This document shows, in pieces, positions 12,915 to 25,260 of a DNA stretch of 64,000 nt. This DNA comes from Monomorium pharaonis. Lineage: Eukaryota; Arthropoda; Insecta; Hymenoptera; Formicidae. Each line of letters opens with the position of its first letter. Position 1 is the first letter of the stretch. The translations under genes and the position numbers were made by a program. The notes under the pieces were generated by a model. The model saw only the letters and a program-made list of their open reading frames with translations. It ran no database searches and was not told the origin of the DNA. Location of the stretch: NCBI RefSeq assembly GCF_013373865.1, contig NC_050470.1:22152667-22216666 (forward strand), written 5' to 3'.

Positions 12915-13111
12915 CACAGAAAAAAATATAATATAGCCAATAATGTATGTGATTGCGGGCTGCCAACTACATAAAATACTCAATACAATAATATTTGCTA
13001 TTAATGCAAGTACAATGTTGATACTGCAATAGCATATATTATTGTATTGAGTATATCTGTAATTGGCAGCTCGCAACATATCTTATTGAATATATTACTT
13101 TTTTTTCAGTG
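12915..13111. mobile_element. Foldback MITE, Tc1/mariner-like
   Basis: A 197-bp near-complete palindrome flanked on both sides by TA (12913-12914 and 13112-13113). The left end reads CACAGAAAAAAATA and the right end, reversed, CACTGAAAAAAAAGT. The arms match over about 80 bp, including a perfect 19-bp pair at 12976-12994 and 13036-13054 and GCTGCCAA at 12959-12966 paired with 13063-13070. There is no coding capacity. TA duplications with long terminal inverted repeats fit a non-autonomous element mobilised by a Tc1/mariner-type transposase; the family assignment is an inference. Confidence 0.8.
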
Positions 13112-13113
13112 TA

Positions 13114-13775
13114 TATATTGGAAAAAAATCAAAGCTCGCTGCAAAATATTTTTGAATCATTCGCAAGCATCGTTACAGAAGTCAATTATTGTCCGCGCAT
13201 GCATAAATATAACGATGAAAGGATGCTAATTCTTATTTTTCTCTCGTTTCGATTTTTAAGTGAAATGAATAAATTGCGCGAGATAAGAATAGCTTCGATA
13301 AAAATAGTCAATTTTATCATTGTTAGTTGCGTAAGTGAATTGATGGGATAATAATCGAGTTAATTGTGTAGAAAGTTACAATATTTCAATAAGTAAAACG
13401 ATGTTCTCTCTTGGAAACTTTATTTTTAAAACTTCGAATCTCTTGTCTCTATTTTTTGAATTCATTAAATTTTTATCCTTCCATTGAATTCGATGCACAC
13501 ACAACATAACTTGCAGCAATGCGCTTCTGTGGTAATCTCAGACGTGATATTAACTTATTAATATTATAATACAATTTTCCATATTATGTTTGTGTGAATG
13601 AGATTTTAAATATTCTGGATTATTTAATTTATTATTAAATTGTTCCGTATCCCGATATGAATTAATTTTAATAACCATTTCAATAGACTAAGGCGAATTG
13701 GAGTAAAAATCTTGTTTTTATATAATATTTTCATATTTTCTACTAATTAAAACTATTTTCCTATTTTGTTTTGTC
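13114..13775. other. AT-rich non-coding spacer
   Basis: AT-rich spacer between the palindromic element and a pyrimidine tract that ends in a good acceptor-like CACAG at 13775-13779. Nothing else is recognised. Confidence 0.5.
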
Positions 13776-13779
13776 ACAG

Positions 13780-13927
13780 TTGGGTTATGTCTCCTCCGAT
13801 AAGCCGGATTATTGAACGATCTTCTGAACCACGAAACATCGATTTGAAATTTATCGAGCGGTACAACAGCAATATCCGCGAGAAATATCGCTGGCATAGG
13901 TACAACTTCGAGAGTCGCCGTAATTAA
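13780..13927 (+). CDS. Weak candidate terminal exon, unknown protein
   Basis: A pyrimidine-rich run from about 13752 ends in TTTTGTCACAG at 13779, a good insect 3' splice-site pattern. From 13781 a frame stays open for 48 codons to TAA at 13925-13927. It contains an ATG at 13787 and reads as a basic, polar peptide with many Arg, Glu, Asn and Ser. A second frame starting at 13780 is open for 11 codons to TGA. I recognise no family, and no upstream exon is identified. It may equally be a chance splice-like site at an AT-rich/CpG-rich border. Confidence 0.15.
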
Positions 13928-14740
13928 ATATTGAAGAGCGCGTATTACAGAAGTGGCGATTTAATCGGCTTTAGAGCTGTCGGCAAATCGGGTTTTGCCT
14001 GAGAGATCTCACTCTTTGTATCTCTTTTTTGCGTGGTATTTCGATTCGGGATATTGCTCACGGACCCGAGTATATAACAGTGGGCGACGTACGAATTTTG
14101 CACGCTTATGCGAATTTACAAGTGACACGAGATTTTAACAAAAACTTAATCATGCGCTGTCAATGAGAATCGATCGCTAGTAAATTAAGAAGCGGAATGA
14201 CCGTCCCGCGCATATTTCGATCGATATTTCAATAATAGCGCATGATTTTATTAAATATTTTTTCCTCACGTGTTCCCAACAGCAGCAAGACTTCTCCTTC
14301 GTGATGTGAACGTTCTATAATTCTTTGCTCGGTTTTCGCGCATCGAAGAACGCGTCGGATGTTATTTATTTTCGTGGCAAGACAGGGCGAACGAAGAATT
14401 ATAGGCGTCGCCTGTTGGCTCGTAAACGGAATTTATTAATACACGGTCAACCGTAATAAACTACGTTACGCTGCGACGGCCGGCAGTTCCGACATCGGCG
14501 TGGCAATCTCAGACTCGTTTGGCACTCGTTATGAATCAATTGTTCGTGCACGTGCTTCCGACGGGGCTGTTACTGCAATTTTTACGGAAAACAAAAATAT
14601 TTTCGACGAAAAAGAAACAGCATCGCTGTATTATTTATCTTAGCCGTGATTTACCGGTTGCCTTTGTTACGGGTCAATATTCTTCAACGAGCAAGCTCTG
14701 AGGCTTACAATCTGGCCACCTGATGTAATGATTGAGTTAC
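13928..14740. other. CpG-rich non-coding block
   Basis: CpG-rich sequence with a TATATAA string at 14071-14077, but no initiator at a suitable distance that I would trust. No gene recognised. Confidence 0.5.
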
Positions 14741-16130
14741 TAATAATGCTTCTTTTTACTCGACTTTCTGAAAGCCCTGCAGTTTGCCTCCACGTGCCGG
14801 CGATCTCTTCACGAAAATTATGAGTGTAGGCGCCACCAACGTCGCTGCCAATGTAGTTTCAAAGAGGTGTTTAACAAGCTCGTGAAATTGATAGGTCCAG
14901 GAAAATATTTTGCGGGTTAAATTGAAAATCCCTTGTATATTATAGAATATCAGAAGTATCAAAAAGATAATATGAGAACTCGCGATTCTTTTTATAAATA
15001 GCACCTATATATTTATTAAATAAAAATATCAATGTGCCACAAACGTGTTTTAATAAGTAGAAAGTTTCTACAGATATTACTATAGGAACTGCAGTATTTA
15101 GAATTTACATTAACAAATTTGAAAGTATATCCGTTTGTAGATTATTTTTAGATTATTCAATTAGACATGGGTATTCAATCTTTTTCAGCTCAGTAAGTTA
15201 TTACAATCTATTTTGATGCGATTACTCCGACAACAATCGAGATAGAAACCGCGAAGTCGATCCAAAATCGGAGGCGAATAAGCGGCGGAATTAGAAACTA
15301 TGCGGAAATTCGATCGGGAATTCCTGAGGGTTCGTCGACCGTTAGTTACGCCGTTGGTGCCGATCGATAAGAGGACTTCCGTTTTACAATTAAGGTCGGC
15401 CACTTTCGCGCCCTATACTTTATCGAAGTGCAAGTACACGAGTATCCGGACCGCTGAATATATGTTAAGATGGATAGCAATAATTTTGGCACGCGGGCTA
15501 TCATTTGCCTATCGCGAGGAGAAGCAAAGTGGTCTTCGTTTCCCGCTCGTAGCGATGAAAGATTTAAGATAACGATTTCAAACGCGCGGAGTTTGCGTAA
15601 AACGGGGCTATTTGGTTTACGGGTCTTTTCAGCTCTGCCAACACCGCGGGTGGATGGAAAAAGTTTAGTCGTTACAGTTGCGCTTTAATATTCGATGTTT
15701 TCATGCTGACGTCGGTGCATCGTGCGAGACCTTATTTTATGCGGAAAGCAGTACAATAGTGTACACGAAAAAAATATTATCTTAAGTTCAATGATTTTTT
15801 TTATAACGTTATCCTGAAATTTACACACGAAGTATAGATATTTCGTTTATTATAACGTCACTTTTGAACTCTGTTGCGCAGAGATTTTGTGAAAAGAATA
15901 TATGTCATAATTGGCATGGATTTCCATTCGTCAAAACTGAAACAGTGCTTACACAAATTCTCGTATGAGTAATGTTGATGGATTAAAAATTTGTCACACA
16001 ATAGAGATGCCCGCAACATAGATCTGATTTATTACGTTTCGCGTGATGGAGTAATATTTAAACTCTGAGCAGTATCAATAGCCCCGAAATTTTTTTTGCA
16101 CGCGTGTGCCCGATGAATCAATTTTATTAC
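14741..16130. other. Alternating AT/CpG spacer
   Basis: AT-rich at 14900-15180, CpG-rich at 15180-15700, then mixed. The string TACACGAAAAAAATATT at about 15762 resembles the ends of the MITEs in this window but has no inverted partner that I could find. Confidence 0.45.
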
Positions 16131-16177
16131 GATTCGATAGATCTTTCGCCCGCTTTTTCCACTTCCCGGAATAACAG

Positions 16178-16178
<1 letters not shown>

Positions 16179-16199
<21 letters not shown>
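16179..16199. repeat. (TC)10 microsatellite
   Basis: About ten TC units followed by an interrupted TC stretch to 16212. Confidence 0.9.
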
Positions 16200-16209
<10 letters not shown>

Positions 16210-16801
16210 CTCTACATTTTTGATGGAATCCGTATTGCTACAAGTATACCGTCACACGAAAAATTCTTGTAACCGTTTCCCGCGAGACTTATGGTCGCCG
16301 TTCGCGGCGATAAATATTACCGTCCGACAACAATGTGCCCTCGAACGTCTATTACTTGCATATGAAAGAAAGGATTTATCGGGGCGAGATATCGTCCCAA
16401 CTGAGAATTCTACCGTCTTTTATTACGGGATACGCTCCCTGGGACGGGAGGAGTGCGCCTACATGACAATATTTACTCGGTTGTCAGTCGTTCACCTGTC
16501 TCCGCGGTGCACCTGCTAAGAAATATCGCGCGGGATTTTCTTCCATTTTGCAAAACGAAATGTAATGTCTCGTTACGTGCGTGCTTTTTGCTTATGTACA
16601 CGTATTACATACACACCACATGTAACCATGATATTCCTTTCAAAAGAAGTAGGTTATTCGTATTATTCATATCGTCTTTGTCGTCATTAAGAATGAAGTA
16701 TCTTTTTATTTTGCGTACGCGACTACAGAGAGTAAGGAAACGCTACGTTTTTCTTTCTGAAGTTTCCAATAATTCTTTTTTTTTTTTTTAAGAGTTGTAT
16801 A

Positions 16802-16814
16802 GCGCGCGCGCGCG
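16802..16814. repeat. (GC)6 alternating tract
   Basis: Alternating purine-pyrimidine GC tract with Z-DNA-forming potential. Confidence 0.85.
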
Positions 16815-17091
16815 ATTATTTATCAATGACAGTCTCAACAGAACGGTATCCTTTGAAGCGAGTTATTAATGGCTAAATTCACAGAAGATTACAATGCTTT
16901 CTGATAATTCGCGATAGTTTGCGTAGTCCATGGGCGTCCGCCGCAAGCGCACGTCGGCATGTGCATAATTTGTGTGTGCACCGCGTGCTCGTGCGCTCAG
17001 CGTCGATTCAAAGGGGGTACGTAAGGGGTGCGATCGATGAGATCTATCGATCTAGGAAGGAAGGAGAGGCGGACGATGCGACGTCGTGTGT

Positions 17092-17116
17092 GCCGCCGCC
17101 GCCGCCGCCGCCGCCG
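17092..17116. repeat. (GCC)8 microsatellite
   Basis: Eight uninterrupted GCC units plus one base. Confidence 0.95.
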
Positions 17117-17221
17117 TTGCGCGTATGCTCGGACAGTACGAATTATGCACCGCCCGCGAATGCAAAGTGCATGCGGAACAAACCTCACGCCCGAATGCCT
17201 CCGAATGGACGGAATTGCGTC

Positions 17222-17246
17222 CCTCCTCCTCCTCCTCCTCCTCCTC
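17222..17246. repeat. (CCT)8 microsatellite
   Basis: Eight CCT units, 105 bp downstream of the (GCC)8 run. Together they account for the apparent Pro/Ser-rich frames here. Confidence 0.95.
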
Positions 17247-17560
17247 TTCTTCCTATACCACTGCCTGATGCATGTGTAGTGCACCGAGTACTCAAAGATA
17301 CTCGCGCGCGGATACAAAGTACTCGGTGCCGGCAGCGGCGAACGCGTACGAGTTAACGTCCCACGAGGAAGTCTCGTTTCTTTCTTCTATCCCTTAGCGC
17401 ACACCGTCAGTCTCCCTCGTACGCGGGGTTCGTTTTCGTTCCTCGCTTTATCGTCTTGTCTCACCCCCTCGCTCGGGATTTCTTCTCTCCTCCCCTCTCG
17501 CTGTACATTATTCCAGTCACTCGTTGTAGAGGTATACTACACGGGTAAGAACACACATAT

Positions 17561-17576
17561 ACACACACACACACAC
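17561..17576. repeat. (AC)8 microsatellite
   Basis: Eight AC units preceded by ACACACATAT. Confidence 0.9.
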
Positions 17577-18042
17577 TATTTTCTTTGAGGCTTTTACATA
17601 AAAGAACTCGGTATTCGCGCGGAAGGATCGGAAAAGTAACGCGAGATCAAACGTCGCGAGGACTTTGCGTACTGTGTGCATCGGGCTTTCGCCGTGTGTG
17701 CAAAACGGACTTTTTCCGTATCAAGGTGTCGAGAGGTAGACGGAGAGAGAATGAAAATGAGAGAGGGAGATAAAGATACTAGCCGAGGTTTTCGGTGATA
17801 GAATAACTACACGGCCGGGCTCACGAATGGCCCCTCTCGCGATTATGTATCATCTATTAAGCAACTAGAAAGGGGTGGATTTAAAGTTGACGGCTATTGC
17901 GGGAGATTCATTTTCGACGCTTTTCCTCTTTCGCGCGGGCGAACTGTAAGTCATCGTGGAGTTTGTTTTTCAGTCCGTATCCAACGAAAACCCGCTCTAT
18001 CCGGATCATCTCCTTTATTCGACGCTCCCCGTGAGTAGCCTT

Positions 18043-18060
18043 CCCCCTCCCCCCCCTCCC
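18043..18060 (-). other. Possible G-quadruplex (minus strand)
   Basis: C5-T-C8-T-C3 on the plus strand gives closely spaced G-runs on the minus strand. Confidence 0.4.
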
Positions 18061-18420
18061 ACGCCCGTATATTCCTTACGGGCGAGATTAATCGCTGATC
18101 ACCTCCTATCCTATCCGTACGCCCGTGTACGCGTCCGTGTTTATGTTCGCGCCTGAAGCTCGCCTGATTACACGCGAGGCTCATAATAGATCACCCCCTG
18201 CCCCGTTCACGCTCGCACCAAGTAATATCTCTGACGCTTGTGCGCCGACAAGAGCGGCCGCTGTGGCTCCTGACGCTCCCCGAGTGAGTCGATTCGTAGG
18301 TGGTCCTATCGGAGGAAACCGATTTTATCGTTATCGCACTGCCGACATTCGAATAGGCCCACCCCGGGTTACGGTAGAGCGTAGATTCGAGACGTAGATT
18401 TCGTCTATAAGCGACTTTAC

Positions 18421-19015
18421 TCTGAAAGCAGTTAATTTTAATCTGGAATTAACCGGTCCTGTACTTCTTGTGCTTGAATTCAAGTCAGAGACAAAAAGAA
18501 TAAAGCTAAGCTTCGGTTTAATTAAGCTGACGTCAATTAAACCGGGATTAATCCTACAATGATATCCGTATAAACCGACAACATCAAATTTTTTAGCTAA
18601 AATGAAGAGACTGAGAGACAGTTTTAAATATAACATACAGAGAATCCTGTAATGAGAGGTACAAACGAGAAGGACATGATTCTACAAAAATAAATGGGAA
18701 ATGTAGTATGAACTTTTTTTTTGTACGAGATTTTATTCTCGAGAAAAATTAATTTCCAGAATTTAGATATCCGAATTTAAAAAGTGGAAAAATATGAATT
18801 ATCTTATTTTCAAAGTAGTTTCTTTATAATTTTGTTACATACATATAAAATATTTATTAATTAATAATAATTCATTAGTCGTTATTTCAATTATTGTCGA
18901 TTTACATATAGATTTACTGGTTTTATATATAGGTGAACTATAATACATTGCATATATTTTTCTCTATTTATTACGTAAAATTAATGCTTATCTTGAAATT
19001 TAATTCTCTAAGAGT
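18421..19015. other. AT-rich spacer with clustered palindromes
   Basis: Within 18431-18544 lie three short inverted repeats: GTTAATT/AATTAAC at 18431-18453, the 12-bp palindrome CTTGAATTCAAG at 18473-18484, and CGGTTTAATT/AATTAAACCG at 18514-18544. The rest is AT-rich and featureless. Confidence 0.5.
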
Positions 19016-20415
19016 TATCTTTTCGACGTTACGCTTGGCTTAATATTTCTTACATCGAAACTCTCGAAAAGTGGTTCGGTAATTCGTTCGGAGGCGGATT
19101 GGCGAATTCGTTACGCGTCGAACTAATACAATTTGGTAAAACTTGAAGTAATTGCTCGCCATCGGAAACTTCTGACCGAGATATCGATGTCGCTTCTTTA
19201 TGCTGTTCGTGAAACACAATGGACGTTATTAGAGTTTCTAGGTACTTAGAGCTTGGAGAATTAGGGTCTCTAGCTGCAAGCTTCCTTTCGAGCGTATACG
19301 ATATTGGTGAGCCACCTCGTAGAGATTAACCCGTCGTTATGGGGTTAAGCTCCCTCCGGAAGGGATCGCTCAGAGACCGCGATCATGTTCGGATCGATAG
19401 CGGATGATGCTCGACGAACGGTTGACTTGTCGCAGATTTCCGACACACCGCTTATACAAAGATCTTGACTGACGGCATATACCGTAATTACACGAGAGAC
19501 ATCTCCTGTTTCAATCCTCGCCTCCTCGATTCCTCTCGCCTTATAGCAGCGTTCTTCGTTCAATGAGTATCGATGTATCGGCTGTTTGTTCATTGATTCA
19601 CAATCTAGAGTCTAAATGATTGAACATGTAACAGTTTCTCCTCGATTAAAATTTTAAACAACTTTTTTATTGCGCGAACGAACGATTTCTTTAATTGTGA
19701 TATATAATAGAAAGGAATTCCGATATCTTGTAATCAATAAGATTCGATTCTAATGATTGTAAATGTTACAATAATCCTCAATAATTAAGATTCGTTACCG
19801 AAGTTAAATTCGTTATTGGTAATTCATTTAGGTCGTTTGTTATCCTTTAAATTACAACTTTCACCATTTGAGAACGATGTTGGTGAGTAAAAATTGATGT
19901 TGTGTGTCGTCTGCTTTCCTTAACACATACGTATTTACATACGTGTGAAGATGCGACGCGCGGAATTAGTCGGGAAGTTAATTGCTCTGCCACCTCGTTT
20001 TAATTCCATTATACCAGCTGAATCGTGTAGATGCAAATTTCCCGCTTTTCTCCGCTTTCCACCCGCGTTTCTTTCTCCCTCTCTCTTGTTTCTGTCCTCC
20101 TCTATTTCTCTTAACGTTCCTCGATATGATCCACTTCTACGTTGTCCTCCCCCCCTCGTTTAAACTCCGGTCCCAGTCGTCGCCTCGTTTACCGAGGGAA
20201 CTTTCCGAATTATCTTGTCACGCGAGACGGCGCGCACACACAAGCGCTACGAACGAACGGGCGCGTGTAAAAGACATGCACACCACTGCTTTATCATCAC
20301 GTACGTATCCGTAGAATTGAGGAAAACTTAAACACTCGCGTGAAGCGAATATACGGAAGATTGAAATCTCCCCGGCTGGCCCCGCTCGGATTTAATTAAA
20401 GGAAAATCTACATGT
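19016..20415. other. CpG-rich non-coding block
   Basis: Mostly CpG-rich, with an AT-rich dip at 19600-19870. A 7-bp inverted repeat, TTAACCC/GGGTTAA, occurs at about 19327-19347. A pyrimidine-rich stretch runs from 20035 to 20165. No gene recognised. Confidence 0.5.
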
Positions 20416-22243
20416 TATAAATGTCTGCTAATTTAAGCGGAAGTGTGAAAACTTAACATCATTAACGCGTGCATTAAACTTCTTCGCGAACTAATCTAAT
20501 AATAAGAATCCCTTTTTTACTTAATATTCATAAGCTGCTGTCTTAGTTTTAACTATGGACATCGCGGAAAATGTTTTAGTTATAACTTAACTACAGAAAA
20601 TTACGCAATCCTTGATTGCCTACACTGGATGGGTCAGTCATTCTATTGCTTTTTTAATGAAATAATTTTATAATAATTTGCCAAATGGTAACATATATAT
20701 TTGCCAACATCCTGTTTTTATCTGCCTTACTTTTGTAGGATTTAGACGTCGTAACAAAGGAATTTCTAGCATGCGCGAACGAAAAGCTTTGAATCCCTTA
20801 AAGTAAACGGAAATTTCTCGGTTGTTGACACGAAGTCGATGAACTCGTCAGAGCCGTTGTGCAATTGTTTAACGATGCGAATACCAAGTAGCGTGATTTG
20901 CGCAATGTTTGGCTTGTCCGCCCAGGGCCCCTACGAATCGTAAGTTAATTATTGTTAGTCGACTAGTAATTTTCAAAGTGCATGCTCGTTTTCAAAGGGT
21001 CCGCCGCAAGCAAATACGTTCTGTATTTACCGACTCAAGTTACCAGCTACCATGCTCGTTGTTTTATCGAGAGTATATTGGCTTTCTTTTCTAAAAACGC
21101 TAGTATAAAAGTCACATACCGTTGGTATTGAATAAATGAATAGCGTACGTAACACACAATCACGTTAGTGTATTTTGATATAATAATTTTAATTTTATAA
21201 TTTTTACTAGTCTCCCCTTTTCTCTGGAGATTATTCAGAGTAACGGAGTAATATTACATGCATGTAAATTGAGAAACAAGTTATATATCCGTCAAAATGT
21301 GAGAAGATAGCTCATTGATGAAAAATTTATTTTACAAATTTATATGTCCACATCAAGCAACGAGTGCAAATGAATACGAATGTTTAAACTTGTTTTAACG
21401 AGTGGAAATAACAATGAATGAGTTTAAATGACAGATGTGTTCCATCTCTTTTTGATTTACCAAAAGAAAAGCATTCGTTACGCTTGCTCGAGTTTGTCGT
21501 GATTGTTCATCCTCGCTGACCTGAATCCACTGTAGGACGTACACATTAATTCGTAATCACCTAAGTTACAATGACTGCAATCTATTTTTGTGCATAAATT
21601 GCAACCAGATGTATATACGGGCACAGTCTATGCGACAATGTAGAGACAATTAAACGGGGGTACAGAGAGAGAATTTCAGTATGGAAAAGAGTATGGGGTA
21701 TGAAAAATATCTTAAAATGAAAAAATAGTAAAAAAAAATCACTATACCGCATCTCTCGATGGTAAAGGATTAAATTTTTTTCGTAGTGGCTATGTTGACT
21801 GGTTGTTTATGTTTTTTTTTGTACGCGATACAAAAAATAGGGGTTTTTTTTTTGTATGGAATAGGGGCGTACTAGTGTTTACGCGTGGGTTACCGTAACA
21901 CCATTCGCACGGTAAAGCTCGAATAGGCAGTTAGCGGCGTGAATAGCTCCACGTGTCGTTGCATTGCTATCTTTCAAAGTGCGATTGTTCTCTGCAAACA
22001 ATTGGCGGGTATCATCTCGCGACCAATCGATTTCTGCCATTAATGATTTGCAAGCATACCGTGGCGATCTGCCGAAACGTGCGCTTTGCGCAATTTACAC
22101 ATCTAACGGAAAAAATCGGGTTTATGAGAAATGGGATTAGCAGATTATTGTAATATTTAGAGTTGATAAATATTGCTTGTGATATTTGGATTTGACTAGT
22201 AAGTAAAAATTAACATGTACGAAATTGGATCTCAAAATTGACA
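20416..22243. other. Mixed non-coding region
   Basis: Intermediate composition with T-rich and A-rich homopolymers around 21720-21850. A TATAAAA string at about 21103 lacks an associated initiator. No gene recognised. Confidence 0.45.
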
Positions 22244-22245
22244 TA

Positions 22246-22490
22246 CATCCAAAAAAATGTTTTGCTGATATAGACAGATTTCTTCATATTACAACCAAAA
22301 TGTATCGCTAATTTTTGTATCTGCTAAAATTTTAGCTGTCACGTATATTTGAAAATTCTGCTTCTATCAGCTAGATTGATTATGTGCAATACATACACAT
22401 ATCACAGTATTTGATAATTAATTTATCTGTCCGAGATAATTTTTACACTCATATAATTTTTGTTGAAGTTGCAAGATCATTTTTTGAGTG
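22246..22490. mobile_element. Putative MITE with TA flanks
   Basis: A 245-bp segment begins CATCCAAAAAAATGTT after TA (22244-22245) and ends TCATTTTTTGAGTG before TA (22491-22492). The reversed right end, CACTCAAAAAATGATC, matches the left end over about 21 bp with a few mismatches and gaps. No coding capacity is seen. The element is AT-rich and holds a 14-bp palindrome at 22323-22336. TA flanks and the A7-bearing terminus resemble the palindromic element at 12915. Confidence 0.55.
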
Positions 22491-22492
22491 TA

Positions 22493-23310
22493 ATATATTA
22501 CATTTTCTTTTTTCTTTTTATGTATGTATGTGTGTATGTGTTTTCGATACATTTATTTCATAACTGTTAAATATAAAATATCACGGCACTCATTTTTGCG
22601 GCGAATAATGTTCGTATCTACATGTAGGTACTTCGAGGTCGCTTGCAAGACAGGAGTACGCAGACAGTGAGTCACTCGATATATCGTCACGTTACAATAT
22701 GAAACACGATCGCGACGAGATCAATACAATTATAATTAACTCCATATTAATATTTGCAACGTAAATTCATATAGACGTTTTCATATCGGTTTGAACTCTT
22801 CGTTATTCAAGCTTTATTCGTCGCGTACCGAACTGTAACTTCATATTATTGTATTTTCTGCGCGTACTTATTCCATGGTAACGCGATAAAATACGTATCG
22901 CATGCGATTAACATCAGAAGTAGAAAAGTGTCGTGCGATCATCGTATGCCGATAATTAACGCGCAACCGTAATTAACCGTCTTTTCCTGAGTGAATGTTG
23001 TATGAGTGCGCAAAGAAGTAGAAATGCAAGGAGTGGAGAAGAAAACCTGGTAAACCTCGGGCGACAGTGAAATGAGGACAAGTAAATCTGCATTTATAGG
23101 TTATTTATTTGCGAGTAACATTTAGGTTTTTTAAAAGATAAATTTGTCACAATTTAAATAAAGAGATAGAAAATATTTCGCAATTACACATGAGATATTT
23201 TTAAATTATATTTAATAGAAATAGTTGTTAATTTAATTTATTTTTATACCGTGCTAAGTTTATCTTAAATCTTTTATAGTTTATTTAGCTTATTTATATT
23301 TATTGATCAT
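22493..23310. other. Mixed to AT-rich spacer
   Basis: Starts AT-rich with a GTATGT-type run at about 22519-22541, becomes moderately CpG-rich over 22600-23050, then AT-rich again. No gene recognised. Confidence 0.45.
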
Positions 23311-23314
23311 TATA

Positions 23315-23398
23315 TTCAAGTGGTATAATTAATATCATAATGACATAATCAAATTAATATTTGATTATGTTATTATGATATTGATTGTACCACTTGAA
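23315..23398 (+). other. 40-bp perfect hairpin (4-nt loop)
   Basis: Bases 23315-23354 pair with 23359-23398 over 40 uninterrupted pairs around the loop TAAT. Three pairs (23342:23371, 23330:23383, 23326:23387) are G-U wobbles if transcribed from the plus strand; the same positions would be A-C mismatches in a minus-strand transcript. The stem is AT-rich with a CAAGTGGTA segment. The loop is shorter than in typical animal microRNA precursors, so a foldback-transposon remnant or a source of long-hairpin siRNA is as plausible as a microRNA. Confidence 0.7.
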
Positions 23399-24060
23399 AT
23401 AAAATAGCGATAAAAATCTAATAAATATTTCATCGCTGAGTAGAGGAGTTTTTCATATAAATTTTTAAATCTTAGAGTTTTTATCAGTTACTGTGCCAGA
23501 TGTAGATGACAATTATGTAAAATATAACTTCTGCGAATGTGGAATTTGTATTATACAAGCATACAATATAAATGACGTGGCGGGGCAATACAAATTTTAT
23601 CCAAGATTATTCTAAGAGGTATTTCCTTACGACCCACTAGTGATTTAGTATCCGCTTAATAAACACAGATTCTGAACTAATGACTAGTTGTTGATGGCGG
23701 ACGTATATATGAGGAACGTTTGATCACGCGAGAAACGCGTTAGCTCTATTACCGAAGCTGAATGTCGTAAAATGAATTCGTACTCTCCATTGCTTATTCT
23801 ATTTTCTAATTATATAGTGCATTTATCGCTTTTCATTATTACGAATGTTAATTTGAATAATAATTTGAATATATAACGAATTAATATTTTTTTGAAATAT
23901 TAATATTGGATTTTATTATTTTTGTAGAGTCTACTTTTTTACATTCTGATAAAATTTGAAATTAAAACTTCGAATGATATTTTAAAAAATTTACTGATAT
24001 AATTTGACATTTTTAAAGTTTAATACAAGATAGTATGCATATTATTTATCAGGCAAATAA
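23399..24060. other. AT-rich non-coding spacer
   Basis: AT-rich sequence downstream of the hairpin, with no further recognised structure or gene. Confidence 0.5.
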
Positions 24061-24555
24061 ATCCTTTAATTGCGTTTCTAAATCGTCATTTTCTGGTGCG
24101 TTTATAATTCTGACGTTCGATCTGCCGCACTTAGAACCGCTTCTCGATTTACTTAATGGCGCGGAATTCTTTTCAATCCTCCGCCGAGAAGAAAGCGACG
24201 AAAATGATACGCATACCCTCTGCCTGCCTGGAAATCTAATGGCCGCGCTATCTATGTACATATTTCTTACGTAATTACCCCGACGAGTTCGCTTCTCGGA
24301 ACGCACCGAGCAATCGCTTGCGTTTACGCCGTCAACGCGAGATATTTATGCGCATTAATCTCGCCTTTTCATCGGATTTCATTAATGCAGCTACGAGCAA
24401 TCGGTGATAACACGTTTTAATACACACGTTTCAACCTAAGTGCAGCCCTCGTGGCGGGCAACAAGGAAGCGGTGATTTTTGTAACGAGGTGCTCGAATAC
24501 CACTCTCGCGTTCACGAATAGATTCGCCATCGCGTGTTCATTCACGGGGATAGAC

Positions 24556-24558
<3 letters not shown>

Positions 24559-24596
<38 letters not shown>
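24559..24596. repeat. (CT)19 microsatellite
   Basis: Nineteen uninterrupted CT units, the longest pure CT run in the window. It is capable of intramolecular triplex (H-DNA). Confidence 0.95.
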
Positions 24597-24599
<3 letters not shown>

Positions 24600-24608
24600 A
24601 TTAGAGCG

Positions 24609-24653
24609 ACACACACACACAAACATACACACACAAACGCGCGCGCGCGCACA
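24609..24653. repeat. (AC)n-(GC)n alternating tract
   Basis: AC-rich repeats, then (GC)6 at 24639-24650, then ACA. Almost the whole 45 bp alternates purine and pyrimidine and lies 13 bp from the (CT)19 run. Confidence 0.9.
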
Positions 24654-25260
24654 GGAAGGAGCTAGGAAAAAAATTGTCGATTTGCACGATGCCGAAAGTT
24701 CGCGGAAAAAGTAATTTTAATTTGCACCCAACCGCAGAAATTCGATTTGACATTCGACGACGAAATGTACGTAACGAGTCTACGAACTCCGGGAAAGCCA
24801 GCAGCGACATCCCTCTCGGGGTGTCTCTTTCTCCCTCCGCCTTGTCGCGTCGCGCAAATCCGGACTATTCGGTTAATGGCGCAATTCGTCGAATAATTAG
24901 TGTACGCATACTCCGATTTCTCCGAAGCGGAGAATTGGATCCCGCCGTTTCATTAACGCTCACTATCTCCCCCGCGTTCTCGAAAGAACGCGCTCGGCTC
25001 CCCTTCAGCCCCCCCCTCGTCGTCGTTCCTGGTCCATCGATCGGTCTGACCCTCGTCGCGTTATGCAGATCTCGTGATTGACGCTTGTTTCGTGCTCGAC
25101 AGGGTACGCAGGTAGCTGCGCGGCACCTGTTTGTGCGACGCAAACAAATGCGGCACACGCTCACGCCCGGTATGTATACACACCGAACGCATTTCGGCCG
25201 CGTATCAGATTTTGGCAAACGGGGAGAGGCTTGGCTGATTAAATGACCCATACGTGCGCT

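Larger units (their letters stand above)
16131..18420. other. CpG-rich non-coding block
   Basis: The CpG-richest part of the first third, with (TC)n, GCC and CCT trinucleotide runs, (GC)n and (AC)n tracts and C-rich stretches. Frames over 17000-17350 exist on both strands and consist largely of repeat-coded Pro, Arg or Ala. Confidence 0.5.
24061..25260. other. CpG-rich non-coding block
   Basis: CpG-rich block split by the large simple-repeat stack at 24559-24650. Frames on both strands of 24674-25251 overlap almost completely, which argues against either being real. Confidence 0.5.
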